DNA of 64,000 bases from UBA8437 sp963582065 (GTDB lineage: Bacteria > Planctomycetota > Planctomycetia > Planctomycetales > Planctomycetaceae), in contig CAUZRQ010000004.1 of NCBI GenBank assembly GCA_963582065.1, forward strand, positions 54,226 through 118,225, given 5' to 3'. Numbering within the stretch: the stretch's first letter is position 1; the number at the start of each line of letters is the position of its first letter. Of the stretch, positions 1 through 8,160 are shown piece after piece. The translations under genes and the position numbers were made by a program. Below the pieces are notes generated by a model that was not told the origin of the DNA, did no database searches, and worked only from the letters and a program-made list of their open reading frames with translations.

Positions 1-313
1 GTTCCTGTCGCAGCGTCGCGTGCCACTGGGCTTCGAAAGTGACAACGCTATCGGCTGCCACGTTGTCGGGAGCCGCGTTGGGGGCAGCCAGGGTGCAGTG
101 GCCGTCGGAATCGAGCGCGACGGCGGTCTTGAGCAGGACGTGCGGCGTCCGAAAACCGGTCAGGTACTGGACGTGTTCGGGCTGAACCAGCAGAGCCCGC
201 TCGAGATCACGTTCGGCCATCACGGCGATCAGCCGTTGTTGGCGTTCTCGACACAGCGCCGGGTCGAGTTGCAGGTGGTCGGCAGGCGCCGGGCCGGAGG
301 GCCGATCGGTCAC
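1..313 (-). CDS. M24-family peptidase (Xaa-Pro aminopeptidase/creatinase-like), N-terminal part only
   Basis: About 104 codons are visible before the gene leaves the left edge. The translation has the creatinase/prolidase N-terminal domain look: an Arg/Gln-rich helix followed by 'ALLVQPEHVQYLTGF', which matches the N-PENVxYLTGF pattern of Xaa-Pro peptidases. Members hydrolyse Xaa-Pro bonds with two metal ions held by a C-terminal pita-bread domain, which lies outside the window, so activity cannot be judged. The start is a GTG whose last bases overlap the TGA of the upstream DUF1501 gene (GTGA, 4 bp). This implies translational coupling and membership of the 6502-to-1 minus-strand operon. No signal peptide is visible, so it is probably cytoplasmic. 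Alternative: another creatinase-fold hydrolase. Confidence 0.72.
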   Translation of the reverse strand, partial: MTDRPSGPAPADHLQLDPALCRERQQRLIAVMAERDLERALLVQPEHVQYLTGFRTPHVLLKTAVALDSDGHCTLAAPNAAPDNVAADSVVTFEAQWHATLRQE

Positions 314-1635
314 ACCAGTTCCTTGATCAGTTCGCGACGTTCCAGCAGGTGGCGTGGCCGGCCGCTGAAGTCGTCGAACGTCATGCCCGGATCGACGCCC
401 AGGTGGCGGTAGATCATCGCCAGGACGTTTTCGGGACGGTAGGCGTTGGCAGCCGGCACCTCGCCGCGCGAGTTCGACGCTCCGAGGATGCCCGTCTGCA
501 GGCCGCCACCGGCCAGCATCACGCTCATCACCGCGCCCCAGTGGTCACGACCGGCGTTCTTGTTGACTCGAGGCGTACGTCCGAATTCTCCCATCGAGAC
601 GACCAGGACATTGTCGGCGAGTCCCCGCTCGTAGAGGTCGCTGACCAGCGCGGCGGCTCCCTGGTCGTAGCTGGGGGCCTTCTGTTTCAGGCGGTCGGCG
701 ATCTTGTTGTGGTCGTCCCAGCCGGTGACACGGACGGTGACACAGGTGACGCCGTGTTCGACCAATCGCCTGGCCAGCAGCAGGCTCTGGCCGTTGGATG
801 TCCGTCCATAGGCGTCGCGTACGGCATCCGGTTCGGCGTCGATGTCGAAGGCCACGCGGGCGGCATCTCCGGTGATCAGGTCGAAGGCCTGGTAGGTGAA
901 GTCGTCGACGGCTTCGGAGGTTCCCTGCAGATCGGCGAGCCGTCGCTGGGCGTCGAGCGCACCCAGCAGGCTCTTGCGGTCGCTGAGCCGTTGTCGGTTG
1001 AGCGTCTTGTTGAGTGCGAGGTTCTGGACCTTGAATCCCTTCTTCGAGGGATCGCTGACGGTTTCGAACGGGTTAAAACTCTTGCCCAGGTGGGCCGGCC
1101 CGCCGTTGCGCATGGTGCGGGGAACGGCGACGTAGGGTGGCAGCTTGGGGGCGTTGGGGCCTCTGACCTTGGCCACCACGCAGCCGAAAGCGGGCATCTG
1201 GTTGATGCCCCCCTTGGGGCCTCGCTTGTAGTACCCCGTCTGGGTCAGGTGGCTCGAGGGGTCGTGGCTGTTGCTGGGGTGATGGATCGAGCGGATGATC
1301 GCCAGCTTGTCGGCCAGCGCGGCCTGTCGCGGCATCCACTCACTGAAGATCACGCCCGGAAGGTTGGTCTGCACGGTGCCGAACTGACCCCGGTACTCCT
1401 TCGGAGCATTTGGCTTCGGGTCGTATGTTTCGAACTGCGTCGGGCCGCCGGCCAGTTCGATGAAGATGACCGAGGTGTTCCTGTTGGCGGAGGTGGGTTG
1501 AGCGTCGCGGGCGCGGAGGACCTGGTCGAGACCGAGACCGGCGAAACCGGCCATGCCGAGGGTGCCGACCTGGAGAGCGTTTCGACGGGAGACACCGTCA
1601 CAGAACGTCGCAGAGCGTCCGGAGAAGGTCAGCAT
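310..1635 (-). CDS. DUF1501 family protein, Tat-type exported
   Basis: 441 aa. The N-terminus has a twin-arginine-like signal (SRRNALQVGTLGMAGFAGL), so export in folded form is likely. Family hallmarks are FIELAGGPTQFETYDPKP near residue 58 and EFGRTPRVNKNAGRDHWG followed by the Gly-rich MLAGGG near residue 380. DUF1501 has the alkaline phosphatase/sulfatase-like fold, and no biochemical role is firmly established. In planctomycetes it sits beside DUF1549/DUF1553 cytochrome-like proteins, as here. The gene follows a second, divergent DUF1501 gene by 44 bp and overlaps the downstream M24 peptidase by 4 bp. The product probably acts in the periplasm with its cassette partners; that role is inference. 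Confidence 0.9.
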   Translation of the reverse strand: MLTFSGRSATFCDGVSRRNALQVGTLGMAGFAGLGLDQVLRARDAQPTSANRNTSVIFIELAGGPTQFETYDPKPNAPKEYRGQFGTVQTNLPGVIFSEWMPRQAALADKLAIIRSIHHPSNSHDPSSHLTQTGYYKRGPKGGINQMPAFGCVVAKVRGPNAPKLPPYVAVPRTMRNGGPAHLGKSFNPFETVSDPSKKGFKVQNLALNKTLNRQRLSDRKSLLGALDAQRRLADLQGTSEAVDDFTYQAFDLITGDAARVAFDIDAEPDAVRDAYGRTSNGQSLLLARRLVEHGVTCVTVRVTGWDDHNKIADRLKQKAPSYDQGAAALVSDLYERGLADNVLVVSMGEFGRTPRVNKNAGRDHWGAVMSVMLAGGGLQTGILGASNSRGEVPAANAYRPENVLAMIYRHLGVDPGMTFDDFSGRPRHLLERRELIKELV

Positions 1636-1679
1636 GCTGATGTCCTTGTCGCTGGGGGACAGCGTCGGTGGGCGAGGCG

Positions 1680-3122
1680 TTAGGCGATGATGTCGTGGAC
1701 GATCTCACCATAAATATCGGTCAACCGGAAGTCGCGACCCGAATATCGATAGGTGAGTTTGGTGTGGTCGAGTCCGAGCAGGTGCAGCATCGTGGCGTGC
1801 AGGTCGTGGAAGTGGACCTTGTTTTCCACCGAATAGTACCCGTACTCGTCGGTGGCACCGTGGCTGATTCCCGGCTTGATGCCGCCGCCGGCCAGGAACA
1901 TCGTCAGTGCGTGCGGGTTGTGGTCGCGACCGTCGTTGCCCTGAGCCACCGGTGTGCGTCCGAATTCGCCACCCCAGAGCACCAGTGTGTCCTCGAGGAG
2001 GCCGCGTTGCTTGAGGTCGCTGATCAGGCCGTGAATCGGCTGGTCGACTTCCAGGGCATTCTGCGGGAGCGATTTCTTCAGTCCGCCGTGCTGGTCCCAC
2101 TTGTAGCTGTGCGAGACCTGCACGAAGCGGACGCCGCGTTCGGAGAATCTTCGCGCCATCAGGCACTGACGTCCGAAGTCCTTGGTGGCGTCGTTGTCGA
2201 GCCCGTAGAGCTTGTGAATGTTCTTCGGCTCGTCACTGATGTCCTGCAACTGCGGCGCTTCGCTCTGCATGCGGAAAGCGAGTTCGAACGATGCGATGCG
2301 GCTTTCGAGGTCCGAATCGGGGCCGGTCTCCTTGAACCGTTGCCGGTTGATGCGGTTCAGCAGGTCCAGTTCCATGCGTTGCAGCGAGCGGCGTCGGACT
2401 TTCGACTTGCCACCGATGAAGGGGAACCGGGCACGTTCGGCCGGGGTGGCCGCATCACCCATCGGCGTACCCTGGTACACGGCCGGCAGGAAGGCCGAAC
2501 TCCAGTTGTTGACGCCCCCGTGGGTCAGGCTCGGGCAGATGGTGATGTAGCCGGGCAGGTTCTGGTTCTCGGTTCCCAGTCCGTAGTTGATCCACGACCC
2601 CATGCTGGGGCGGATGAACGTGTCACTGCCGGTGTGCAGTTCCAGCAACGCGCCACCGTGTCGCGAGTTCGATCCGTACATCGACTTGATGAAGCAGAGG
2701 TCATCGGTGATCTCTGCAATCTTGGGAAAGACCGAACTGACCCATGCACCGCTTTCACCGTGTTGCTTGAATGCCCAGGGTGACTTCAGCAGGTTGCCAG
2801 TGGCTCCGGATACGATCCGCGGCTTGGGGAACGGCAGGGGTTTGCCGTGGTCCCTGTCCAACTGCGGCTTGTGGTCGAACGTGTCGATGTGCGAGGGGCC
2901 GCCGTGCATGAACAGGAAGATCACCCGCTTGGCCTTCGGCGTGAAGTGAGATTGCCGGGGAGCCAGCGGGTTGTCCTGCCTCGCAGAGGTTTCGGCGGTC
3001 GCCTGGCGACTCATCAGGTCGGCCAGGGCCAGCATGCCGAAGCCGGTGGCCGAAGACGTCAGCATGTCTCGGCGGTTGGTCACCGGGGTGAACTGGTTGC
3101 AGCAGTGTGAGGTGTTGGACAT
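1680..3122 (-). CDS. DUF1501 family protein, Tat-type exported (second copy)
   Basis: 480 aa from the ATG at 3122. The frame is open upstream to 3194, but that part overlaps the preceding gene and lacks signal-peptide character. The chosen start gives a Cys-containing N-terminus followed by TNRRDMLTSSATGFGMLAL, a twin-arginine signal. Core motifs are FMHGGPSHIDTFDHKP, WGGEFGRTPVAQGNDGRDHNPH and MFLAGGGIKPG, all typical of DUF1501. It is clearly diverged from the next DUF1501 gene at 310-1635, so this is an old duplication or two distinct subfamilies rather than a recent tandem copy. It lies 26 bp downstream of the PSCyt1/DUF1549/DUF1553 gene, its usual partner in this phylum. Biochemical function is unknown. 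Confidence 0.9.
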   Translation of the reverse strand: MSNTSHCCNQFTPVTNRRDMLTSSATGFGMLALADLMSRQATAETSARQDNPLAPRQSHFTPKAKRVIFLFMHGGPSHIDTFDHKPQLDRDHGKPLPFPKPRIVSGATGNLLKSPWAFKQHGESGAWVSSVFPKIAEITDDLCFIKSMYGSNSRHGGALLELHTGSDTFIRPSMGSWINYGLGTENQNLPGYITICPSLTHGGVNNWSSAFLPAVYQGTPMGDAATPAERARFPFIGGKSKVRRRSLQRMELDLLNRINRQRFKETGPDSDLESRIASFELAFRMQSEAPQLQDISDEPKNIHKLYGLDNDATKDFGRQCLMARRFSERGVRFVQVSHSYKWDQHGGLKKSLPQNALEVDQPIHGLISDLKQRGLLEDTLVLWGGEFGRTPVAQGNDGRDHNPHALTMFLAGGGIKPGISHGATDEYGYYSVENKVHFHDLHATMLHLLGLDHTKLTYRYSGRDFRLTDIYGEIVHDIIA

Positions 3123-3148
3123 GGGTGGCACTTGGTGGTGGAGTTGTT

Positions 3149-6100
3149 TCACTCGGCGTAGACGAACTCGGTGCTGGACAACAGGACCCGACACAGCGCC
3201 CGCCAGGCACGGATTTCCGGCGAGACTTTCTTCGCTTCGTCCTTCGCGTCGTTGTTGGTCTTATCGTCCTCGACGGCCGCCCGGCGGTACTCCGAGAGGA
3301 AGGATGTGGCCTGAGCGGTCTCGTCGGTGTCAGGACTCCGTCCCAGGAGGGACTGGTAGAGGGTCGTGAGCCGGGATGCCTCGTTGTCGCCGAGTGCCAG
3401 CACCCGGTCGGCAATCGTTGCCGACTGGGTGTCGACCAGGACACTGTTCATCAGGAACAGTGCCTGCGGAGCAATCGTGGTCGTGACCCGGTCGCCGTTG
3501 GGAAGGCTCGGGTTGGCGAAATCGAAGGCCTGAAAGACATCGAAGAGCGCACTGCGGACGACCGGTTGGTAGATGCTTCGCCGGGTGTTTTCGTAGACGT
3601 CGGTCTTCATGTTGTGCCCGGTGCCGGTGACATAGGCCCGGTTGTTGACCGTCATCAACGTACCGCCGATTCGTCGGTCCATCATTCCGCCGACGAACAG
3701 CAGCGCGTCGCGGACCTCTTCAGCCGACAGGCGACGACGGTCCATTCGCCACTGCAGCAGGTTCTCGGGATCGGCGGCAGCCGCCCGCTGGTGGAACCGG
3801 GTGCTCATGGCGAACGTTGACGAGAGCAGGATCTCGCGGTGCAGCGATTTCATCGACCAGCCGCGGCGGATCAGTTCGGTGGCGAGCCAGTCGAGCAGGC
3901 CGGAATGGGTCGGCCGCTCCCCGATCGCACCGAAGTTGTCGGTCGAACGGACCAGGCCGTGTCCGAAATGCCATCGCCAGATCCGGTTGGCCATGACGCG
4001 GGGAGCCAACGGGTTCTCAGGTCGGGTCATCCAGCGGGCCAGTTGCAGTCGTCCGCTGGTCTTCTTGGACAGCGGAGCCTGCTTCTCACCGGCGAGGATC
4101 TTCGGGAATCCGCGAGGTGCCGGGTCGCCGAGCGTCAGGTAACTGCCGCGGATGTGGATCTTGAGGTCTTCGATCGATCCGTCAGCGACCGCCATGGCCA
4201 ACGGCAACTTGGGTTTGGCGGCCTCGAGAGACTTCACCGCTTTCCGTTGTGCTGCCAGTTGCTCTTTTGTCGCTTTACTGAAGGCGGACTCCAGTTCCTT
4301 GCTCGGCTTGTAGGGTCCGGATGTGCTGTAAAGGACCTCTCGCAATGCCTCGTGCTCGGGGTCCGCCAGCGGTTTGTCTTTGCCGTCAGCCGTCTGCTTC
4401 AACCAGAGGTCGTCAACTGCGGTGAAAAGTGATGCGTAGCCGGCGGCGAGTTGAGGCAGCGGCTGCTTGGCGTACTTGGCCAGGCGAGGGCCGGTTGTCG
4501 GCGGGACGGATGTGGCATCGGAAACGGCGTGGTGCCACAGAGACAGTGCCGATGTCTTGTTGGCCTGGGTCGCCTTGAGATGGGCGACCCATTGCTGCAG
4601 GACGGCGGCATGCAGGCCGTCGGGGTTGGCCATCTTGGAGGCCAGTGCTGTCAGCGTGGCAAGGTGGCCGGAGGCGTCCCCGGTCATCGGGACGATCAGG
4701 AACTTGTCGATGTGGGGAAACGGGCCCTGTCGATCGATCCGGATTGTGTTTTTGCCGGTTGTGAGTTCGGCCAGGACTTCGACGGACCATTTCTGGGTAT
4801 CGGGATACCAGCTGCCGGTGGTTCGGCCCAGCGCCGACGGTTCCACGACGCCGCCGTTGACCAGGATTCGGCAAGGTCGGCTTTCGACGGCCGCCAGGCG
4901 GAACTCGAGTCGAAAGTTGCCGGCGTCTTTGATCGTCACGTCGTATTCAGCCGTGCTGAGGCCGGAGCCGCTGGCGATGACTCCGATTCCCTTCCCGTAG
5001 CCTGTGGTGAGCCGGGCGGCGTTGCCTCGATCGTAAGACTCGGCCTCACGAAGAATGACACCGGGTTGCTTGGCGGCCTGTGGTGTGCCCCCGAGAGGCT
5101 TTTGTCCGACCAGCAGCCGAGACTTCAACCACGTGCCGGTGGCGACCAGCAGGTAGTCGCCGGCACGGCGGCGCGAGGCCTTCAGCAGGATTTGCTTGGC
5201 GTGCCGAATGTCGTCCTCGATCTTTTGCTTCGATTCGGCGATCTTCTTCTTGTGACGGTTCTGGTTGGCGATGACGTCGCGGTCGGCCAGTTCGGTCTCG
5301 TTCCACTTGGCCACGACCCGAAAGTTCTCCATCGTCTTGGTGCTCTTGAGAATCCCCGCCAGGGCGTAGTAGTCGGCGGTGGGGATTGGGTCGAACTTGT
5401 GATCGTGGCACCTCGCACAACCGAGAGTGAGACCCAGGAAGGTCTTGCCGATCGTGTCGATCTGCTCGTCTATGATGTCCATCTGCATCTTCCGCGGATC
5501 ATCCTCGGCGAGCATCTTGGGACCGAGCACCAGGAAGCCGGTGGCGATGATCCGTCTCAGGCGGGCCTCGGTGTCCCCGTCGTCCTTCATCAGGTCTCCG
5601 GCCAGTTGTTCTCTGACGAACTGGTCGTAGGGCAGGTCGGTATTGAAGGCACCGACGACGTAGTCGCGGTAGCGGAAGGCGTTGCCGTAACAGAGGTTTT
5701 CGTCGAGCCCGTTCGAGTCGGCGTAACGGGCGACATCGAGCCAGTGACGGCCCCAGCGTTCTCCGTAGGCGGGACTGGCCAGCAAACGGTCGACGACCCG
5801 CGATGATGCCTCGGCGGTCTCGTCGGCCAGAAAACTCTCGATCTCGCCGGAGGTCGGTGGCAACCCGGTGACGTCAAAGGTGATTCGTCGGAGCCACGCG
5901 AGGGGTGAGGCGGGAGGGGCGGGCGGGAGGCCGGCGGCTTCGAGCCGGGCCAGGATAAACCGATCGATGGGGCTGTTGGCCCAGTTTTTGGCCTTCACCG
6001 GTGGCGGCGGCGTGGCCGCCAGCGGCCGGAAGGCCCAGAAACTCTTCTGGTCTTCGGAGAACAGCGGCCCGCTCGAGGTCTTCGGCCTGGTGGCCGGTTT

Positions 6101-6502
6101 CGGGGCGGCCTTGGCGTTGGTCCACGGGGCCCCGCGTTTGACCCAGCTGGTCAGAATTGCCCGTTCGGCGGTCGGCAACTTCCGCTTCGGTGGCATCTTG
6201 AGTTCTTCATTGTGCCGGATGGCCGTCACCAGCAGGCTCTGGTCGGGCTTGCCGGGGACCAGTGCCGGCCCTCGCAGGCCGCCGGTCAACAGCCCGGCGA
6301 GCGACTCCATGCTGAGTTTTCCTTCGGGCTCGTCGCCCGAGTGGCATTCCAGGCAATGGGCGACCATCAGCGGCCGGACCTCCTTCTCGAAGAATTCGAG
6401 GTCCTCCGGCGTGGGAGCGGCGGCGCGGGCCGGCGTGAGTGTCAGCAGGACACCGATGATCGTGGCGACCGAAGTGCCGAAAGTGGGAACTGGCTGTGGC
6501 AT
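3149..6502 (-). CDS. PSCyt1-DUF1549-DUF1553 (PSD1) planctomycete cytochrome-like protein
   Basis: 1117 aa with an N-terminal signal peptide (about residues 1-28). Domains in order: PSCyt1 with a CxxCH haem motif (HCLECHSGD, Cys50-Cys53-His54); DUF1549 (PSCyt2) from about residue 170 (SPIDRFILARLEAAGLP) with a second CxxCH (GCARCHDHKFDP, about residue 359); an inserted beta-rich region at about 490-610 that looks like a CBM6/CBM35-type carbohydrate-binding module (REAESYDRGNAARLTTGYGK ... IRIDRQGPFPHIDKF); and DUF1553 from about residue 800 (PLAPRVMANRIWRWHFGHGL). It is presumably a periplasmic haem protein of the complex-carbon apparatus proposed for planctomycetes. It leads the minus-strand cassette with the two DUF1501 genes. 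Function is inferred from family context only. Confidence 0.9.
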   Translation of the reverse strand: MPQPVPTFGTSVATIIGVLLTLTPARAAAPTPEDLEFFEKEVRPLMVAHCLECHSGDEPEGKLSMESLAGLLTGGLRGPALVPGKPDQSLLVTAIRHNEELKMPPKRKLPTAERAILTSWVKRGAPWTNAKAAPKPATRPKTSSGPLFSEDQKSFWAFRPLAATPPPPVKAKNWANSPIDRFILARLEAAGLPPAPPASPLAWLRRITFDVTGLPPTSGEIESFLADETAEASSRVVDRLLASPAYGERWGRHWLDVARYADSNGLDENLCYGNAFRYRDYVVGAFNTDLPYDQFVREQLAGDLMKDDGDTEARLRRIIATGFLVLGPKMLAEDDPRKMQMDIIDEQIDTIGKTFLGLTLGCARCHDHKFDPIPTADYYALAGILKSTKTMENFRVVAKWNETELADRDVIANQNRHKKKIAESKQKIEDDIRHAKQILLKASRRRAGDYLLVATGTWLKSRLLVGQKPLGGTPQAAKQPGVILREAESYDRGNAARLTTGYGKGIGVIASGSGLSTAEYDVTIKDAGNFRLEFRLAAVESRPCRILVNGGVVEPSALGRTTGSWYPDTQKWSVEVLAELTTGKNTIRIDRQGPFPHIDKFLIVPMTGDASGHLATLTALASKMANPDGLHAAVLQQWVAHLKATQANKTSALSLWHHAVSDATSVPPTTGPRLAKYAKQPLPQLAAGYASLFTAVDDLWLKQTADGKDKPLADPEHEALREVLYSTSGPYKPSKELESAFSKATKEQLAAQRKAVKSLEAAKPKLPLAMAVADGSIEDLKIHIRGSYLTLGDPAPRGFPKILAGEKQAPLSKKTSGRLQLARWMTRPENPLAPRVMANRIWRWHFGHGLVRSTDNFGAIGERPTHSGLLDWLATELIRRGWSMKSLHREILLSSTFAMSTRFHQRAAAADPENLLQWRMDRRRLSAEEVRDALLFVGGMMDRRIGGTLMTVNNRAYVTGTGHNMKTDVYENTRRSIYQPVVRSALFDVFQAFDFANPSLPNGDRVTTTIAPQALFLMNSVLVDTQSATIADRVLALGDNEASRLTTLYQSLLGRSPDTDETAQATSFLSEYRRAAVEDDKTNNDAKDEAKKVSPEIRAWRALCRVLLSSTEFVYAE

Positions 6503-6503
6503 C

Positions 6504-6540
6504 GGGGGATATTATAACAGGTCGGCGAGGGGCTCAACCG
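6504..6540 (-). promoter_or_regulatory. Candidate sigma70-type promoter for the DUF1549/DUF1553-DUF1501 cassette
   Basis: On the minus strand a perfect TATAAT -10 (6511-6516) lies 8 bp before the ATG at 6502. A TTGAGC -35-like box sits at 6532-6537 with a 15-bp spacer, which is short of the ideal 17. If used, transcription would start within a few bases of the ATG, giving a nearly leaderless mRNA. The AT-rich hexamer stands out in this GC-rich DNA, but no experimental support is available. Confidence 0.4.
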
Positions 6541-6630
6541 GGACTGGTTGGTCCTTCCGGGTCGAAGCCCGCCGGTCCGATTCGCCTGCGGCTGGCAGCC
6601 AAACGTTCCATCTGGCACAGTGGTTCCACG

Positions 6631-8136
6631 ATGTCCGGTGAACACTCCGATCAGGCTTCCTCGCTTCCGGTTCCTCCCGGTGAGGAGATCTATCCCGAAC
6701 TGCCCGAGCAGATGCGGGGTCGTGGCCCGGGCCGCCTGTTCCGGATGATGGGTCCTGGCCTGATCATCGCCTCGGTGACCATCGGCAGTGGCGAACTTGT
6801 CATCGCCTCACGTGGCGGCGCCATTTTTTCCTACGCCATGATGTGGTGTTTCTTTTATGGCGGGGCCTTCAAGGCGGTCCAGGTCTATACGGCGAGTCGC
6901 CATTTCACTCTGACCGGCGAGCATCCGTTGGAGAGTTGGAAGCAACTCCCCGGGCCACCGATGTGGTTTCCGTTGCTGGTGGTTCTGCCGGCGGTGGGCC
7001 TGATGCCGATAGCCTTTTCGGCGATTCCCGAGACGCTGGCCGGGTACATCCATCGCCTGTCGGGCTTGTCGACGACCGGTGATGACGTGGGGCCGTGGGC
7101 GTGGTTCGAGTTCTGTTCCAATGGCTGGGCCACGCTGGTGCTCGTCGTCTGCCTGCTGCTGGCGGTGGTTTCGAACTACAACATCGTCGAAAAGGTCTCG
7201 ATCGGTGTCCTGGGGGTGCTGGTCGTACTGGTGTTGATTGCCGTGGTCGTGCTGGGCCCGGATCTTCGCGCGGCGTTCTTCGGACTGTTGGTTCCACAAG
7301 TCGGAGACTACCCGGAGTGGGTTTACGAGACTCCGGAACTGGCCGAGCGGTTTGCCGGCCGCAGTCCGTGGTTGGAGGTGTCGTTGTACCTGACGGCGGT
7401 CGGCGGGGGTGCGTACGACTACATCGGGTATATCGGGATGTCCCGGGAGAAGGGCTGGGGGTTGGCCGGCCGGGGGCCAGTCTCGCGAGAGGAGCTGGCG
7501 CGAGCCACTGCTGACCCGGTGACCATCGAACGCGCCAGGGCCTGGAGCCGTGTCCCGCTGGTCGACGCGGCCGGGTCCTTTGCGTGTGTCATCCTGGTCA
7601 CCCTGCTGTTCGCGATGTTGGGCGCGATGGTGCTGCATTCAAAACACGCGATCCCGGTCGACAAGGAACTGCTGATTCACCAGGAGGACTTCCTGACCGC
7701 GCTGCATCCGCAGTTGAAGTGGGTGTTTCGTGGCGGCGTGTTCCTGGCATTCATCGGAACGCTGTACGGCGCCTTCGAGGTCTACCGGCACACCTGTCGA
7801 GAAGCCGGGGCGGTGGTGGCTCCCAGGACAACCGGCCGGCTGTCGGGTCGAGGGATGAAGATACTGGTGATGGGCTATTGCACAATCGGCGGGATGACCC
7901 TGACGTGGTTGCCGCAGTCGGTGGCCGGGAACATCATCGAACGCCTGACGCTGGGGAGCCTGGTCAGCGGAGCGGCCACCTGTGGCTTGTGGTGCTTTGC
8001 CATGATCTGGGTCGATTACGTGAGGATGCCAAAAGCCCTGAGGATGAGCCTGCGACTGAAGATCGTGACGGCCATTGCGGGAATCTCGATGACCGCGCTG
8101 GGAGCGACCAGCATCTACAAGTATTTCGTGCCGTGA
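6631..8136 (+). CDS. Nramp-family divalent-metal-transporter-like membrane protein
   Basis: 501 aa from the ATG at 6631; the longer frame to 6496 overlaps the divergent gene's promoter and start. The N-terminus is hydrophilic, then GPGLIIASVTIGSGELVIAS starts the first membrane helix, and about 11-12 hydrophobic segments follow. Sequence and layout resemble Nramp (Mn/Fe transporter) relatives. However, the DPGN metal-binding motif of TM1 is not present (TIGSGE occupies the place), and no clear MPH motif is seen in the TM6 region (GGGAYDYIGYIGMS). Substrate is therefore uncertain, possibly not a transition metal. It is 24 bp upstream of an enolase-superfamily gene on the same strand and may be cotranscribed, so an organic or Mg2+ cargo cannot be excluded. 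Confidence 0.75.
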   Translation: MSGEHSDQASSLPVPPGEEIYPELPEQMRGRGPGRLFRMMGPGLIIASVTIGSGELVIASRGGAIFSYAMMWCFFYGGAFKAVQVYTASRHFTLTGEHPLESWKQLPGPPMWFPLLVVLPAVGLMPIAFSAIPETLAGYIHRLSGLSTTGDDVGPWAWFEFCSNGWATLVLVVCLLLAVVSNYNIVEKVSIGVLGVLVVLVLIAVVVLGPDLRAAFFGLLVPQVGDYPEWVYETPELAERFAGRSPWLEVSLYLTAVGGGAYDYIGYIGMSREKGWGLAGRGPVSREELARATADPVTIERARAWSRVPLVDAAGSFACVILVTLLFAMLGAMVLHSKHAIPVDKELLIHQEDFLTALHPQLKWVFRGGVFLAFIGTLYGAFEVYRHTCREAGAVVAPRTTGRLSGRGMKILVMGYCTIGGMTLTWLPQSVAGNIIERLTLGSLVSGAATCGLWCFAMIWVDYVRMPKALRMSLRLKIVTAIAGISMTALGATSIYKYFVP

Positions 8137-8160
8137 AGCAGAACCAGGGAGATCGTCTCG

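Noticed and set aside
349..1683. Long open frame on the plus strand (444 codons)
   Set aside because: It is antisense to the DUF1501 gene. High GC at third positions leaves the opposite strand open, and the translation is Val/Gly/Arg-rich without domains.
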